From contig NZ_LTBA01000001.1 in assembly GCF_001594005.1 (NCBI RefSeq), positions 310,001 to 374,000 on the forward strand: a DNA stretch of 64,000 nucleotides. Reading direction: 5' to 3'. Shown in pieces: positions 1 through 10,250 of the stretch (the stretch's first letter is position 1; each line of letters starts with the position of its first letter). The DNA is from Clostridium tepidiprofundi DSM 19306. GTDB lineage: Bacteria > Bacillota > Clostridia > Clostridiales > Clostridiaceae. A program made the position numbers and the translations under genes. The notes beneath the pieces are model-generated. The model saw only the letters and a list, made by a program, of their open reading frames with translations. It searched no databases and was not told the origin of the DNA.

Positions 1-1121
1 TCTTTGAGAGTTTCTGAAAATCCCTTAATTGATGTAAGTGGTGTTTTGAGTTCATGAGATACATTTGCCACAAATTGAGTTCTCATTTGTTCAAGCTTTT
101 TAAGATCAGTAATATCTTGAACAACCGCAACAGTTCCTATGTGCTCATTTCTATTTATTATATCTGTAGTTTTTATTCTTAAAATTCTTTCTTTAGGCCA
201 ATAGATTTTAATTTCATTGTATTCTCCATAATATTCCTTAAATATCCTCTTGAGTTCAATATTTTGAATAGTATCTAAATTTTTATTCTTAGTTACTTCT
301 TGATCTATCCCAAAAATTTTTTCCGCATATGGATTTATCATAATTATTTTATTTTTTCTATCAATTGCAATTACACCACTATCCATACTCGTTAATATTG
401 CCCTTAATCTGTTTTGTTTATCAATACCTTCATTTATCGATTCTTGCAATTTCTCTGCCATATAATTGAAATTTTCTGCTAGTTTACCTAGTTCATCATT
501 CGAATTAATACGAACTCTCTTATCAAGATTACCACTTGCAATTGATGTTGTTGTTTCATCTAAATCTTTTATAGGCTTAACAATTATGTATGCCAATTTA
601 CTTGAAAACCAAATTGCTAATATAATTGCAATGCAAAGAATAAATATGTATTCTTTTAGAAATTGTGTATTAAATAAACTAACAGAATTCATTGGCAATG
701 AACTCCTTATTATATATCCATTTTCAAGCCTTAGTGCACAGTAAATCATATCTTTGCCTATCGATTTACTATATCTAATATTATAACCCTCACCATATTT
801 TATAGCACTAATAACTTCAGGACGTGTACCATGGTTTTCCATACTAATTGGATTTAATGAAGAATCAAATAGTACTGTTCCTTTATTATCAATAAATGTT
901 ATTCTAATAGGAAAATTTTTAAAACGTTCTCCATTAAATACTTTTTTATAATCATAATTTTCATTCTTTAATAGATTACTAATAAACTCATTGTTATCTT
1001 TAAGATTAGATTTCACACTTTCCTGATACTGTTGCTTAAAAATAAATGTAAGTAGCGATGTAATAGTAAATAGAAACAATATTATTGACGTTAAAATGTA
1101 TACTGTCAACTTTTTTCTCAT
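1..1121 (-). CDS. sensor histidine kinase, C-terminus beyond window
   Basis: Membrane sensor kinase that would phosphorylate the response regulator encoded just downstream. The reading frame is open from an ATG at 1121 to the window edge, about 373 codons. A membrane helix lies near residues 5-27, then an extracytoplasmic sensing region, a second helix near 165-185, a HAMP linker, a PAS domain (about 240-340) and the H-box SHELKTPL, where the phosphorylated His lies. The window ends just after the H-box, so the ATPase domain is missing only because of the cut. Its start is 2 bases past the regulator's stop, so the two are co-transcribed. The layout is that of PhoR/WalK-type kinases; the signal cannot be told from the sequence. 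Confidence 0.9.
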   Translation of the reverse strand, partial: MRKKLTVYILTSIILFLFTITSLLTFIFKQQYQESVKSNLKDNNEFISNLLKNENYDYKKVFNGERFKNFPIRITFIDNKGTVLFDSSLNPISMENHGTRPEVISAIKYGEGYNIRYSKSIGKDMIYCALRLENGYIIRSSLPMNSVSLFNTQFLKEYIFILCIAIILAIWFSSKLAYIIVKPIKDLDETTTSIASGNLDKRVRINSNDELGKLAENFNYMAEKLQESINEGIDKQNRLRAILTSMDSGVIAIDRKNKIIMINPYAEKIFGIDQEVTKNKNLDTIQNIELKRIFKEYYGEYNEIKIYWPKERILRIKTTDIINRNEHIGTVAVVQDITDLKKLEQMRTQFVANVSHELKTPLTSIKGFSETLK

Positions 1122-1123
1122 AT

Positions 1124-1819
1124 TTATTCTCCTAAACTAAATCTATAACCTATACCTCTAACTGTTTGAATATACCTAGGTTTTTTATCATCGTCCTCAA
1201 TTTTTTGTCTTAAATGCCTTATATGTACATCAACAGTTCTCGTTTCACCAATATATTCATATCCCCAAATCTTATCAAGCAAAAATTCTCTTGTCATTAC
1301 TTTTCCTTTATTCTTACACAATATTTCTAAGAGTTCAAATTCTTTTAATGTTAACTCTACAATTTCGCCATTTTTTAATACTTCATGCCTATCAAAATTA
1401 ATAACAATATTCCCAAACGATATGAATTTTTTTTCATATTGCATAGCAGCTCTCCTCAATAATGCTTTAACCCTAGCTATGAGTTCTCTAACCGAAAACG
1501 GTTTAGTTATATAATCATCTGCACCTAATTCGAGCCCTAAAATTTTATCAAACTCTTCACTTTTAGCAGTAATCATAATAATTGGTATGCTTGATATAGT
1601 ACTATCTTTTCGTATTTCTTTACATACATCATAGCCATCAATTCCTGGAAGCATAAGATCTAATAGTACCAATTGAGGGACTTTATCTTTTATGATTCTT
1701 AATGCATCTACTCCATTATTAGCACATATCACTTTATAACCATTTCTTTCAAGATTAAATTTAATTAATTCTTGAATATGCTCTTCATCATCTACAATTA
1801 ATATTGTTTGCTCTGACAT
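1124..1819 (-). CDS. OmpR/PhoB-family response regulator
   Basis: DNA-binding partner of the adjacent kinase, 231 aa. The N-terminal receiver domain has the acidic pocket (VDDEE), the phospho-acceptor Asp in LLDLMLPG and the KPF lysine. The C-terminal winged helix (about 130-230) has the typical RTVDVHIRHLRQKI recognition region and ends in VRGIGYRF. I chose the ATG at 1819 because GGAGTGG lies 6 bases upstream; an in-frame ATG 24 bases earlier has no ribosome site. The sequence is PhoB/PhoP-like, but no phosphate genes are nearby, so the regulon is unknown. Confidence 0.92.
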   Translation of the reverse strand: MSEQTILIVDDEEHIQELIKFNLERNGYKVICANNGVDALRIIKDKVPQLVLLDLMLPGIDGYDVCKEIRKDSTISSIPIIMITAKSEEFDKILGLELGADDYITKPFSVRELIARVKALLRRAAMQYEKKFISFGNIVINFDRHEVLKNGEIVELTLKEFELLEILCKNKGKVMTREFLLDKIWGYEYIGETRTVDVHIRHLRQKIEDDDKKPRYIQTVRGIGYRFSLGE

Positions 1820-1868
1820 ACTACCACTCCTTCGTAAATACACTAAATTAAGTATTTCAATTGTTTTA

Positions 1869-1925
1869 GTGAACTCTTGCTAAATCAAAACGCTTCAATC
1901 TCCCACTTATAGAAATAGAAGTCTT
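1869..1925 (+). mobile_element. degenerate IS605-type right-end relic, copy A
   Basis: The stretch starts GTGAACTC, has a decayed version of the TTTTGCTAAAGCAAAA hairpin, and continues CTTCAATCTCCCACTTATAG. The same order is found at 23791 and, as the reverse complement, at 33591. The hairpin arms are mutated, so this is an old copy. It lies between the response regulator and the nrdR terminator. Assignment to an IS200/IS605 right end is by resemblance to such elements in clostridia. Confidence 0.5.
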
Positions 1926-1936
1926 CCAAAATTGAT

Positions 1937-1984
1937 AAATATCTTGCCAGAGATACATAATAAACTGTCCCTGGCAAGATATTT
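1937..1984 (-). terminator. nrdR terminator-like hairpin
   Basis: A 14-bp inverted repeat (AAATATCTTGCCAG and its complement) lies 10 bases after the nrdR stop. The loop is about 20 bases and a short T-rich run follows on the minus strand. It probably ends the sigG-ylmC-nrdR stretch. Confidence 0.6.
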
Positions 1985-1994
1985 TGTTTAAAAT

Positions 1995-2459
1995 TTACTT
2001 TCTATCCATTAAATTTTTTATTTCTTCCATGAATGTGTTTATATCTTTAAACTGCCTGTATACCGATGCAAATCTCACATAACAAACTTCATCTATTTCT
2101 TTAAGTTTGTTCATTATCAGCTCACCAATATATGTAGATGAAACCTCTGTTTTCATGTCATTATATAATTTTTTTTCAATTTCATCAGCAATTTTTTCAA
2201 TACTATCTCTCGAAACAGGTCTTTTCTCACATGCCTTCATCAATCCATTTATAATCTTATTCCTATTAAAATATTCTCTACTTGAATTCTTTTTAATTAC
2301 CAATATTGGTATAGTTTCTACTCTTTCATATGTAGTATACCTCCTATTGCAATTTAAACATTCTCTTCTTCTTCTTATAGTTGTTTTATCATCTGTAGCT
2401 CTTGAATCTACCACTTTACTTTCCTCAAAATTACAATAAGGACATCTCACAATATTCAC
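1995..2459 (-). CDS. nrdR: transcriptional repressor NrdR
   Basis: ATP/dATP-sensing repressor of ribonucleotide reductase genes, 154 aa, the usual length. The N-terminal zinc ribbon has the CPYC and CLNC pairs, and the ATP-cone domain (about 48-138) begins PILVIKK. The match to NrdR is strong along the full length. It lies downstream of sigG and the ylmC-like gene, an arrangement common in clostridia. Confidence 0.97.
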   Translation of the reverse strand: MNIVRCPYCNFEESKVVDSRATDDKTTIRRRRECLNCNRRYTTYERVETIPILVIKKNSSREYFNRNKIINGLMKACEKRPVSRDSIEKIADEIEKKLYNDMKTEVSSTYIGELIMNKLKEIDEVCYVRFASVYRQFKDINTFMEEIKNLMDRK

Positions 2460-2594
2460 ATCTTTCTATATAAATTTTGTATTGACACATAAAAACAAAT
2501 TCAAAATCAACTGCATAACCAAATTATAATTTATTTTTATATGCCTCATATTTATAATACCATCATAATGAATAAAATTCCACTCCATTTATAT

Positions 2595-2864
2595 TTATTC
2601 TTCATCAACAATATCTTGACCGTCAACTAATATCACATCAACCCCAATTTTTTTTATTTTTTCCCAAGGTATCTCAATTGTATTAGTTTTTCCAAACAAA
2701 GAAACTTTCTGCACTGGAATAATCAATGATAAAACTTTATACTCCTCACAATCAATTACAAAATCCTTAATATATCCCAATCTACTCCCAGAATTTATAT
2801 CAATTACTTCCATTGTCTTTAAGCTATTAATTGAAAATAAATTTGATTCAATATCAAATTCCAT
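2595..2864 (-). CDS. YlmC/YmxH-type PRC-barrel sporulation protein
   Basis: Small protein of 89 aa with one PRC-barrel fold (MEVIDINSGSRLGYIKDF, then IPWEKIKKIG VDVILVD). The family is found in spore formers next to sigG and is called the YlmC/YmxH sporulation family; its biochemical role is not settled. AAGGGGGAAC stands in front of the ATG. It lies between sigG and nrdR and has no visible membrane segment. Confidence 0.85.
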   Translation of the reverse strand: MEFDIESNLFSINSLKTMEVIDINSGSRLGYIKDFVIDCEEYKVLSLIIPVQKVSLFGKTNTIEIPWEKIKKIGVDVILVDGQDIVDEE

Positions 2865-2981
2865 AAAGTGTTCCCCCTTACATTCTATAAAATAATATAT
2901 AAAATAAAAAATAAAATCCGCTTTGTATATTATATTTATAAAATAAAATTATATTCCTAACTGACTTATTGAGTAAACTCA

Positions 2982-3015
2982 GTGAACTCATTTTGCTAAA
3001 GCAAAATGAGTCAAC
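2982..3015 (+). mobile_element. IS605-type right-end hairpin relic, copy B
   Basis: GTGAACTCATTTTGC TAAA GCAAAATGAG forms a perfect 10-bp stem with a 4-base loop. Only the terminal hairpin of the repeat family survives here; the CTCCCACTT part is absent. It sits between the ylmC-like gene and sigG, so it may lie in the leader of the former. Confidence 0.5.
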
Positions 3016-3111
3016 TACTAAAAAATTACAGCAATATGCAGTAAAATACTAAATTCTAAAATTTTAAAGTTTCAAGTGAAAATATTGTGTTCTTATAAAC
3101 GGACATAAAAA

Positions 3112-3134
3112 TAGAGCCAAGTTACATGGCTCTA
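3112..3134 (-). terminator. sigG terminator
   Basis: TAGAGCCA and TGGCTCTA pair across a 7-base loop, overlapping the sigG stop codon, and the minus strand continues into TTTTTAT. This is a standard rho-independent terminator. Confidence 0.75.
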
Positions 3135-3902
3135 AACATACTTTCGCATATGCTTCAGTGCTGATTTTTCAAGTCTTGAAACCTGTGCTTGTGAAATACC
3201 TATTTCTTCAGCAACCTCCATTTGAGTCTTTCCATTAAAGAACCTCAAATTCAATATTAATTTCTCACGACTGTTTAATTTTTTCATTGCTTCTTTAATA
3301 GAAATATTCTCTGCCCACTTTCTATCAGTATTCTTATTATCACTAATTTGATCCATTACGTAGATAGCATCTCCACCATCGTGATATATAGGTTCAAAAA
3401 GAGAAATTGGATCTTGAATTGCATCTAATGCAAACACAACTTCTTCTCTAGGAATCTTTAATTCTTTAGCTATTTGTGATATTGTAGGTTCCTTATTATT
3501 CTTGTTAACAAGCCTATCTCTTACTTGCAGAGCTCTGTATGCAATATCCCTAAGTGATCTACTTACCCTAATTGAATTATTATCTCTCAAATATCTCCTA
3601 ATCTCACCAATTATCATGGGAACAGCATAAGTCGAAAATTTTACATTCTGTGATAAATCAAAATTATCTATTGCTTTGATTAGTCCAATACATCCAACCT
3701 GAAATAAATCATCTACATTTTCTCCTCTATTATTAAATCTTTGGATTACACTTAAAACAAGTCTTAAATTTCCTTTAATAAATTTTTCTCTGGAATGAAT
3801 ATTTCCATTCTTTAATTCCAAAAGCAATCTATTCATTTCTTTTTCATTTAACACAGGTAATTTCGATGTATTTACTCCACATATTTCAACTTTATTTATC
3901 AT
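3132..3902 (-). CDS. sigG: RNA polymerase sigma-G factor
   Basis: Late forespore sigma factor, 256 aa. The N-terminal NKVEICGVNTSKLPVL is the well-known SigG signature. Region 2 contains FQVGCIGLIKAIDNFD and the promoter-melting segment, and region 4 ends with the helix-turn-helix EVAEEIGISQAQVSRLEK. The frame extends 4 codons upstream, but the ATG at 3902 aligns with known SigG starts, and the earlier ATG directly abuts GAAGGG. The position after spoIIGA-sigE is the classic arrangement. No sigma-G promoter was assigned. Confidence 0.97.
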   Translation of the reverse strand: MINKVEICGVNTSKLPVLNEKEMNRLLLELKNGNIHSREKFIKGNLRLVLSVIQRFNNRGENVDDLFQVGCIGLIKAIDNFDLSQNVKFSTYAVPMIIGEIRRYLRDNNSIRVSRSLRDIAYRALQVRDRLVNKNNKEPTISQIAKELKIPREEVVFALDAIQDPISLFEPIYHDGGDAIYVMDQISDNKNTDRKWAENISIKEAMKKLNSREKLILNLRFFNGKTQMEVAEEIGISQAQVSRLEKSALKHMRKYV

Positions 3903-3977
3903 AAGGTAATCCATCCCTTCAGTATAGTCGCATTTTCATTATCCCCTACTGAAATACTTTTTATACTGAAGACAAAC

Positions 3978-4685
3978 TTATAACATTTTTCTAATCTCTT
4001 TTTTTAATATTTTTATTATTCTCTTTTCTAGCCTTGAAATGTATGATTGAGAAATTCCAAGCATATCTGCCACTTCCTTTTGGGTTCTTTCAGTTCTACC
4101 ATTCAATCCAAATCTTAATTGAACTATTTCCTTTTCTCTATTATTCAATTTTTCCATAGCCAGCACCAATAATTGTTTATCAACTTCATCCTCTATCATA
4201 TGATAAACCATATCATTCTCTGTTCCCAATATATCAGAAAGCAAAAGTTCATTACCATCCCAATCAATATTTAGAGGCTCATAAAATGAAATTTCAGCCT
4301 TCACCTTGCTATTCCGTCTTAGATACATTAAAATTTCATTTTCAATACATCTTGAAGCATATGTAGCCAATTTAATTTTTTTTTCTGGATCAAATGTATT
4401 TACTGCCTTAATTAGCCCTATAGTACCAACAGATATCAAATCTTCAACGTTTACACCTGTGTTCTCAAATTTTCTTGCAATATAAACAACCAATCTTAAA
4501 TTCCTCTCTATTAGAATAGAGCGTATCTTACCATCATCATTGGACAATTTACAAACTAATTCATACTCTTCTTCTTTCGAAAGTGGTGGAGGAAGAGCAT
4601 CATTTCCACCAATATAAAACAGTTTCTTTGTAAAAATTTTAAATCTTGTAATCAGTTTATTCAACATTACTTGAATATTTATCAT
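3978..4685 (-). CDS. sigE: RNA polymerase sigma-E factor (pro-sigma-E)
   Basis: Early mother-cell sigma factor, 235 aa. It begins with an amphipathic, basic pro-sequence of about 27 residues ([20 protein letters not shown]) that SpoIIGA removes to activate it. Region 2 ([19 protein letters not shown]) and the region 4 helix-turn-helix ([18 protein letters not shown]) are intact. GGGGGAA precedes the ATG. It is 22 bases downstream of spoIIGA, its processing protease, so the two are co-transcribed. Confidence 0.97.
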   Translation of the reverse strand: MINIQVMLNKLITRFKIFTKKLFYIGGNDALPPPLSKEEEYELVCKLSNDDGKIRSILIERNLRLVVYIARKFENTGVNVEDLISVGTIGLIKAVNTFDPEKKIKLATYASRCIENEILMYLRRNSKVKAEISFYEPLNIDWDGNELLLSDILGTENDMVYHMIEDEVDKQLLVLAMEKLNNREKEIVQLRFGLNGRTERTQKEVADMLGISQSYISRLEKRIIKILKKEIRKML

Positions 4686-4707
4686 ATTATTCCCCCATAT
4701 TATAAAT

Positions 4708-5514
4708 TTAATAAATTATTCCTCTTGATAATAAAGCATTGTATTCTCCTACATCACTCAACTTATTTTCACATTCAGCAATAATAGCTTTAATGTTTAT
4801 TATGTCATCCTTATCTATGTGTATTTCAACTTTGTCTGGAATAAATCCATACAATTTTCCATATTGTTTATTAATTACTTTATAAGGAATAACCATTTTT
4901 TTATCTTCAGGAATTACTATTCCTTTTAACATATCTTTTTCTACAACTATCACTGGTAAATTAGTAACAGGCTCTCTCAACTCATTTCCTGTGTCTAAAA
5001 AAGCCCTAATAGTCTTCTGTGAATTATTAAATTTTATCTCTACAGTGTATATAAGTTTATCAAGAGTTTTTCTATCCCTGATGTATACTACTATCCTCGA
5101 AATTATTATGTAAATGACTATCAACGCTAGCATCAAATTTTTATACGAAAAATCTATTATTACATTACTGATGTTGTAAAATTTACCTTCTCTCAAAGCT
5201 ATAAAAATACAACTCCCTGCTAAAAGCATAGAATACAGTAAAAAAATTATGCCCCCCTTGAAAATTAATTCTAAATTTCTATTTTTAATGGCTATTGCTA
5301 CCATAATAAACGCTATAATCATTTTAAATGGTATTATAGAAAAATACTTTCCAATAGGATATAAAACCAATATGCCATATATATCTCCAAATATTGCTGC
5401 AATTATAGTGTATTTAATATTAACTTTTACTTTCAAAGTTTGGCATGTAATATACAAAAGAAAGAAATCAACAATAAAATTTTCAACAATAATGACATCC
5501 AAGTAAATTATCAC
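4708..5514 (-). CDS. spoIIGA: sporulation sigma-E processing peptidase SpoIIGA
   Basis: Membrane aspartic protease that processes pro-sigma-E at the sporulation septum, 268 aa. The N-terminal half has five hydrophobic helices beginning [18 protein letters not shown]. The cytosolic half carries the catalytic segment [20 protein letters not shown] (D-T-G triad). The start is GTG at 5514, 7 bases after AGGAGGG. It is followed directly by sigE, as in Bacillus and Clostridium. Confidence 0.94.
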   Translation of the reverse strand: MIIYLDVIIVENFIVDFFLLYITCQTLKVKVNIKYTIIAAIFGDIYGILVLYPIGKYFSIIPFKMIIAFIMVAIAIKNRNLELIFKGGIIFLLYSMLLAGSCIFIALREGKFYNISNVIIDFSYKNLMLALIVIYIIISRIVVYIRDRKTLDKLIYTVEIKFNNSQKTIRAFLDTGNELREPVTNLPVIVVEKDMLKGIVIPEDKKMVIPYKVINKQYGKLYGFIPDKVEIHIDKDDIINIKAIIAECENKLSDVGEYNALLSRGIIY

Positions 5515-5681
5515 TTATTTTTCCCTCCTCAAAACAATTATACAATATTTTAATTCAAAATTTTGTCATTTTTGTTGTGTTACATGTAATTTTATTCCGT
5601 CATATTTCCACATTTTGCTATATAAAACACGCTAATCCCTAATATTTCAGTATCCATTTCATTCATTGTAAAATTAAATAT

Positions 5682-5720
5682 AAAAAAACAAGCAATCAAA
5701 TTTTGATTGCTTGTTTTTTT
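5682..5720 (-). terminator. ftsZ terminator
   Basis: ACAAGCAATCAAA and its complement form a 13-bp stem with no more than a tiny loop, flanked by A7 and T7 runs. It lies 8 bases after the ftsZ stop and separates division genes from the spoIIGA operon. Confidence 0.85.
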
Positions 5721-5727
5721 AATAACT

Positions 5728-6828
5728 CTATTTGTTGTGTCTCCTTAAAAATGGTGGAATCTCTAAATCTGGAATATCATAATCATTCGTTGCTGCCACC
5801 TCTTCTACTGATACACCAGAATTACTTTTATCATCATTTTTTTCTTCTACAGTCAATTCTTTTTTATTAACTCTGTCCTGATCAAATCCCGTTGCAATGA
5901 CTGTAATTCTAATCTCATCTTGCATCGTTTCATCGATAACAGCACCAAAAATAATATTTGCATCTGGATCAGCTGCATCCTGAACTATCTTAGCAGCATC
6001 ATTAATTTCTAATAAGCCTAAATCCATGCCACCTGTAACATTTAACAATACCCCTGTAGCTCCTACTATCGAAGTTTCTAGCAATGGACTAGATATTGCC
6101 TGCTTAGCAGCTTCTTCAGCTCTATTTTCACCTGTAGCTCTTCCTACTCCCATATGTGCTAGACCTGTATTTTCCATAACAGTCTTAACATCAGCAAAAT
6201 CCAGATTTACTAGACCAGGTATAGTGATTAAGTCAGAAATTCCCTGAACACCTTGCCTTAATACATCATCTGCAAATTTAAACGCCTCAATTAATGAAGT
6301 CTTTTTATCAACCATAGTAAGTAATCTTTCATTTGGAATGGTTACTAATGTATCAACCTTACCTTTTAACTCTTTAATTCCCATTTCAGCCTGCATCATT
6401 CTTTTTCTTCCTTCAAATGGAAAAGGCTTAGTAACTACTCCAACGGTCAGAATATTCATAGACTTAGCTATTTCAGCAACCACTGGAGCAGCACCAGTTC
6501 CAGTTCCACCACCCATACCAGCAGTAATAAAAACCATATCTGCACCTTTAATTGCCTCAGTAATTTCATCTCTACTTTCTTCGGCTGCTTTTTTACCAAT
6601 TTCAGGATTGGCACCAGCACCTAAACCTTTTGTTAATTTATCACCAATTTGAATCTTCTGTGAAGCTTGTGAAATAGCCAACGCCTGCTTATCGGTATTT
6701 ATACCTATAAATTCTACATTCTTTAGTCCTTCTTTTATCATTCTGTTAACAGCATTATTACCACCGCCGCCACATCCTATTACCTTTATTTGAGCAAATT
6801 CTTGATTACCAATATCAAAATCCAGCAC
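5728..6828 (-). CDS. ftsZ: cell division protein FtsZ
   Basis: Tubulin-like GTPase that forms the Z ring, 366 aa. Visible landmarks are the N-terminal [16 protein letters not shown], the GTP-binding [10 protein letters not shown] loop, the T7-loop region [11 protein letters not shown] and the C-terminal conserved peptide [13 protein letters not shown] that binds FtsA and other partners. The start is GTG at 6828 with AAGGAGG 7 bases upstream. It follows ftsA by 4 bases, so translation is probably coupled. Confidence 0.98.
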   Translation of the reverse strand: MLDFDIGNQEFAQIKVIGCGGGGNNAVNRMIKEGLKNVEFIGINTDKQALAISQASQKIQIGDKLTKGLGAGANPEIGKKAAEESRDEITEAIKGADMVFITAGMGGGTGTGAAPVVAEIAKSMNILTVGVVTKPFPFEGRKRMMQAEMGIKELKGKVDTLVTIPNERLLTMVDKKTSLIEAFKFADDVLRQGVQGISDLITIPGLVNLDFADVKTVMENTGLAHMGVGRATGENRAEEAAKQAISSPLLETSIVGATGVLLNVTGGMDLGLLEINDAAKIVQDAADPDANIIFGAVIDETMQDEIRITVIATGFDQDRVNKKELTVEEKNDDKSNSGVSVEEVAATNDYDIPDLEIPPFLRRHNK

Positions 6829-6832
6829 AATA

Positions 6833-8098
6833 CTACCTCCTTATATTAAAAAAGTCAACCAAATAATCTTTAACAGTCTTCAAAAACTTCCTTTTCTCAT
6901 ATCTTATATTTTCACTATCACAGTATTTATTTCCAATGTCATTTTCATTTTCAGTACAAGAAATATTTTCATTTAGTAGTGTTTCAGCCACATACTTAAC
7001 TATACCAACACACGTAACATATAAAGGGCTTTCTTCACATACACATCGTGAAACACTAACTTCCACAGGCTTGTTTAGGATATCACTCGCAAAATTCTCT
7101 ATACCTCCAAATAATGACATTCCACCCCCAAATAAAATCACCTTGTCTATTTCATTAAAATAACCACTATTTTTTAAATGAACACTTATAAATTTTAATA
7201 GTTCTTCGGCTCTTGCTTCTATTATTTCCGCCAACATATTTCTATCAAATTCAATAATACTACCATCATGAAGTCTATTCTTTACTGTACCTTGAATAGA
7301 ATTACTCTTCCCTATTAAAGAGCCATATTTGACCTTTATTCCTTCTGCCTCATCATATTTCATATTCAAACATATAGAAATATCATTTGTAATATTATTT
7401 CCACCTAGTGGTATACTTGCAGTATAACATAAAATATAATTTTTATAAATAGAAATATCAATAGTTTGAGAACCAATGTCCACTAGTGCAATAGCATTAT
7501 TATACTCTTTATTATCCAATATTGTTCTGAGTACAGCTTGAGAAGCAACAACTATACCATCAACTTTTTTGCCCGTCATATTCACACTGTTGATTATTTT
7601 ATTTATCAAATCAGTCTCTGCAAAAACCACTTTTGCACTAATTTCAAGCCTTGTTCCAGTCATTCCTATTGCATTCTTAACATTATATTTACCATCAATG
7701 ACATAATTTTCAGGAATCACTTCCACAATCTTTTTTTTCGAATCTAATGATATCAATTTAGCTGATTCTTCTACCCTAAATATATCATCATAATTAATTT
7801 CTCTGTTGTCTGAAGTTATAGCAACAACACCTTTGCTATCTACAAACTCACATAAGCCACTCGGTATAGATACGTATACTCCTTTTATTTCAATATTAAG
7901 CATGTCTTCAATATTATCAATACATTTCTTTATAGAATTAGCAGTATCATTAATATCAATAATTATTCCTTTTCTAACACCTTTGCATTTGACAGAATCA
8001 ATTCCAACCATTTGAAGTTCTCTATTTTCATCTAATTTCCCAACTGCAGCATAAATCTTCGAAGAGCCAATATCAATTCCAACAATGTAATTGCTCAT
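6833..8098 (-). CDS. ftsA: cell division protein FtsA
   Basis: Actin-like protein that tethers FtsZ to the membrane, 421 aa. The phosphate-1 motif [14 protein letters not shown], the phosphate-2 motif [15 protein letters not shown] and the adenosine motif [14 protein letters not shown] are all present. The C-terminus ([12 protein letters not shown]) is a short amphipathic helix of the type used for membrane attachment. A less conserved acidic linker (about 375-400) precedes it. AAGGAGG stands before the ATG, and ftsZ follows at once. Confidence 0.93.
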   Translation of the reverse strand: MSNYIVGIDIGSSKIYAAVGKLDENRELQMVGIDSVKCKGVRKGIIIDINDTANSIKKCIDNIEDMLNIEIKGVYVSIPSGLCEFVDSKGVVAITSDNREINYDDIFRVEESAKLISLDSKKKIVEVIPENYVIDGKYNVKNAIGMTGTRLEISAKVVFAETDLINKIINSVNMTGKKVDGIVVASQAVLRTILDNKEYNNAIALVDIGSQTIDISIYKNYILCYTASIPLGGNNITNDISICLNMKYDEAEGIKVKYGSLIGKSNSIQGTVKNRLHDGSIIEFDRNMLAEIIEARAEELLKFISVHLKNSGYFNEIDKVILFGGGMSLFGGIENFASDILNKPVEVSVSRCVCEESPLYVTCVGIVKYVAETLLNENISCTENENDIGNKYCDSENIRYEKRKFLKTVKDYLVDFFNIRR

Positions 8099-8270
8099 AA
8101 AATATAAACCTCCTTATAAGAGAACTCTCAAAGGTATATATTCAACATAAATTTTATATTTCCTCTTAAGTAATTATAATTTTTTTTGAATTAAATTCAA
8201 ATTTAATATCAAATTGAATTATACTATAATTTAAAAACCAATTATTGGCATCGATTTAATTCTCCAAATT

Positions 8271-8312
8271 TAATTAGGGATAAAACTATATTCATAGCTT
8301 TATCCCTAATTA
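8271..8312 (-). terminator. pilT terminator
   Basis: TAATTAGGGATAAA and its complement form a 14-bp stem just past the pilT stop, with a loop of about 14 bases. The T tract is short on the minus strand, so it may also act as an RNA-stabilising hairpin. Confidence 0.6.
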
Positions 8313-8320
8313 AATAAAGA

Positions 8321-9373
8321 TTATAAAAACATCATTCTAGTTATCATTTCTTTGTCAACAGAATAGGTTATTGCAGTTTCTTGTGATATTATTCCCTTTT
8401 TAAACAATTCTACTATTGCCATATCCATAGTTTTCATACCATATTTTGAACCAGTCTGCACTGAAGATTGAATTTGATGTGTCTTTCCTTCTCTTATTAA
8501 ATTCTGAATAGCTGGAGTATTTACCATAACTTCTAGCGCTGCTACTCTACCAGAATTATTTATTTTTGGAAGTAATTGCTGAGAAACTATTCCTTGAAGT
8601 ACGGCTGCTAATTGAATCTTTATTTGTTGTTGTTGATGAGAAGGAAAAACATCTACTATTCTATCTATTGTCTTAGCTGCACCTATAGTATGCAATGTCG
8701 AAAATACCAGATGTCCAGTCTCTGCCGCAGTTATTGCTATTGAAATGGTCTCTAAATCTCTCATCTCACCAACCAAAATTACATCTGGATCTTCCCTTAG
8801 TATTGCCTTAAGTGCATTTTTATACCCCCTACTATCTCTACCTATTTCTCTTTGGTTAATTATTGACTTATTATGTCTATGTAAATACTCAATTGGCTCT
8901 TCTAATGTTATTATATGTTCTGCTCTTGTTGAGTTTATTTCATTTATAATCGCTGCTAATGTTGTACTTTTCCCGCTACCTGTAGGCCCAGTAACCAATA
9001 CCAATCCTCTCTGTCTCTCTGACAATTCTTTAATTACATCAGGAAAATTTAATTCCTTAAGACTTGGAATTTTTAGTCCAACTACTCTTATAGCAATTGC
9101 ATCACTACCTCTTTGTTTATAAACATTTACTCTAAACCTTCCTACTCCACTAATCGAATACGATGTGTCAAATTCACCTAACTTTAAATATTCGCTATAA
9201 TTTTCTCCCAAAATCTCTTTAGCGTAATTCTCAGTATCATCTGGTGTTAATTTATTACATTTTACAGGAATTAATCTACCATTTACTCTTATATTAGGTA
9301 CAGCACCTACAGTTAAATGTAAATCAGAAGCATTTTTATCAATCGTTAATTTTAATAATTCAGTAAGTAACAT
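8321..9373 (-). CDS. pilT: type IV pilus retraction ATPase PilT
   Basis: Hexameric ATPase of the secretion-ATPase superfamily, 350 aa, the normal PilT length. Walker A is GPTGSGKSTTLAA, the Asp box is HIITLEEPIEYLH, Walker B is DPDVILVGEMRDLETI and the His box GHLVFSTLHT follows. The N-terminal domain (DLHLTVGAVPNIRVNGRL) is the PilT/PilU type rather than PilB. No other pilus gene lies in the window. It stands between ftsA and sigK, an order also seen in some clostridia. Confidence 0.93.
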   Translation of the reverse strand: MLLTELLKLTIDKNASDLHLTVGAVPNIRVNGRLIPVKCNKLTPDDTENYAKEILGENYSEYLKLGEFDTSYSISGVGRFRVNVYKQRGSDAIAIRVVGLKIPSLKELNFPDVIKELSERQRGLVLVTGPTGSGKSTTLAAIINEINSTRAEHIITLEEPIEYLHRHNKSIINQREIGRDSRGYKNALKAILREDPDVILVGEMRDLETISIAITAAETGHLVFSTLHTIGAAKTIDRIVDVFPSHQQQQIKIQLAAVLQGIVSQQLLPKINNSGRVAALEVMVNTPAIQNLIREGKTHQIQSSVQTGSKYGMKTMDMAIVELFKKGIISQETAITYSVDKEMITRMMFL

Positions 9374-9448
9374 CAGTACGTTCCCCCTTATATGCTCATA
9401 CGTTTATATGTTTTATCAATCGCATAATGGTAATCCTTGTAAAACTTA

Positions 9449-10177
9449 CTATTTATCTTTACATTTATTATTAGGTAAAATTTTCGTACAGCTTAATTCC
9501 TTTTGCAATTTTTTCAATGCTCTTTTTTCTATTCTCGATACATAAGATCTAGAAATACCTAATAATTTTGCTATTTCTCTCTGAGTTTTCGGTTTACCAT
9601 CTAAAAGTCCATATCTCATTTGAATTATTGATTTCTCTCTTTCTTGCAATGAAGTATTTATTTTATCGTAAAGCTTTTTAATTTGAATCTTATTTTCAAC
9701 AATCTCAACTATAGAATCCTCTTCACTACTTAAAACATCCATAAGTGAAATTTCATTACCCTCTTTATCGATTCCTATTGGATCTTGAAGATATACCTCT
9801 CCTCTCGTTTTCTTATTGTTTCTAATAAGCATAAGTATCTCATTTTCAATACATCTTGCAGCATAAGTAGCTAACCTAGTCCCCTTTTTGCTATCAAATG
9901 AATCTATAGCTTTTATCAATCCAACGGTTCCTATTGAAATAAGGTCATCTATATCTTTGTTAGAAAAAGAATATTTTTTTACAATATGTGCAACCAACCT
10001 TAAATTTCTTTCAACAAGTACACTTTTAGCTAATAAATCCCCTTCATTAAGTTTATTAAGATAATACTTTTCTTCTTTTTCACTAAGTGGCTGCGGAAAA
10101 GAATTATTGCTAGTTACATATGCTGTTAAAAAAGTCATATTACCAATAAGTCCAAGTAAATATTCAATGAATATCAA
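9449..10177 (-). CDS. sigK: RNA polymerase sigma-K factor
   Basis: Late mother-cell sigma factor, 242 aa. It opens with a hydrophobic stretch (IFIEYLLGLIGNMTFLTAYV) matching the SigK pro-sequence. Region 2 (DDLISIGTVGLIKAIDSFD) and the C-terminal helix-turn-helix (IAKLLGISRSYVSRIEK) are complete. The gene is continuous, not split by a skin-type element. The start is TTG at 10177 with AGGAGG 7 bases upstream. SigK is chosen over SigE by the pro-region and the position away from spoIIGA. Confidence 0.93.
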   Translation of the reverse strand: MIFIEYLLGLIGNMTFLTAYVTSNNSFPQPLSEKEEKYYLNKLNEGDLLAKSVLVERNLRLVAHIVKKYSFSNKDIDDLISIGTVGLIKAIDSFDSKKGTRLATYAARCIENEILMLIRNNKKTRGEVYLQDPIGIDKEGNEISLMDVLSSEEDSIVEIVENKIQIKKLYDKINTSLQEREKSIIQMRYGLLDGKPKTQREIAKLLGISRSYVSRIEKRALKKLQKELSCTKILPNNKCKDK

Positions 10178-10250
10178 AGTAGTTCCTCCTAACAGTGCTT
10201 ATTATTATAATATGACTTTTAAATCAAAAATGTGCATAATCATGTAAACA

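Noticed and set aside
466-744. 92-codon plus-strand frame
   Set aside because: It is antisense to the histidine kinase, whose frame is open with clear HAMP and membrane features here.
9449-10177. sigK interrupted by a skin-type element
   Set aside because: The frame is continuous from pro-sequence to region 4.
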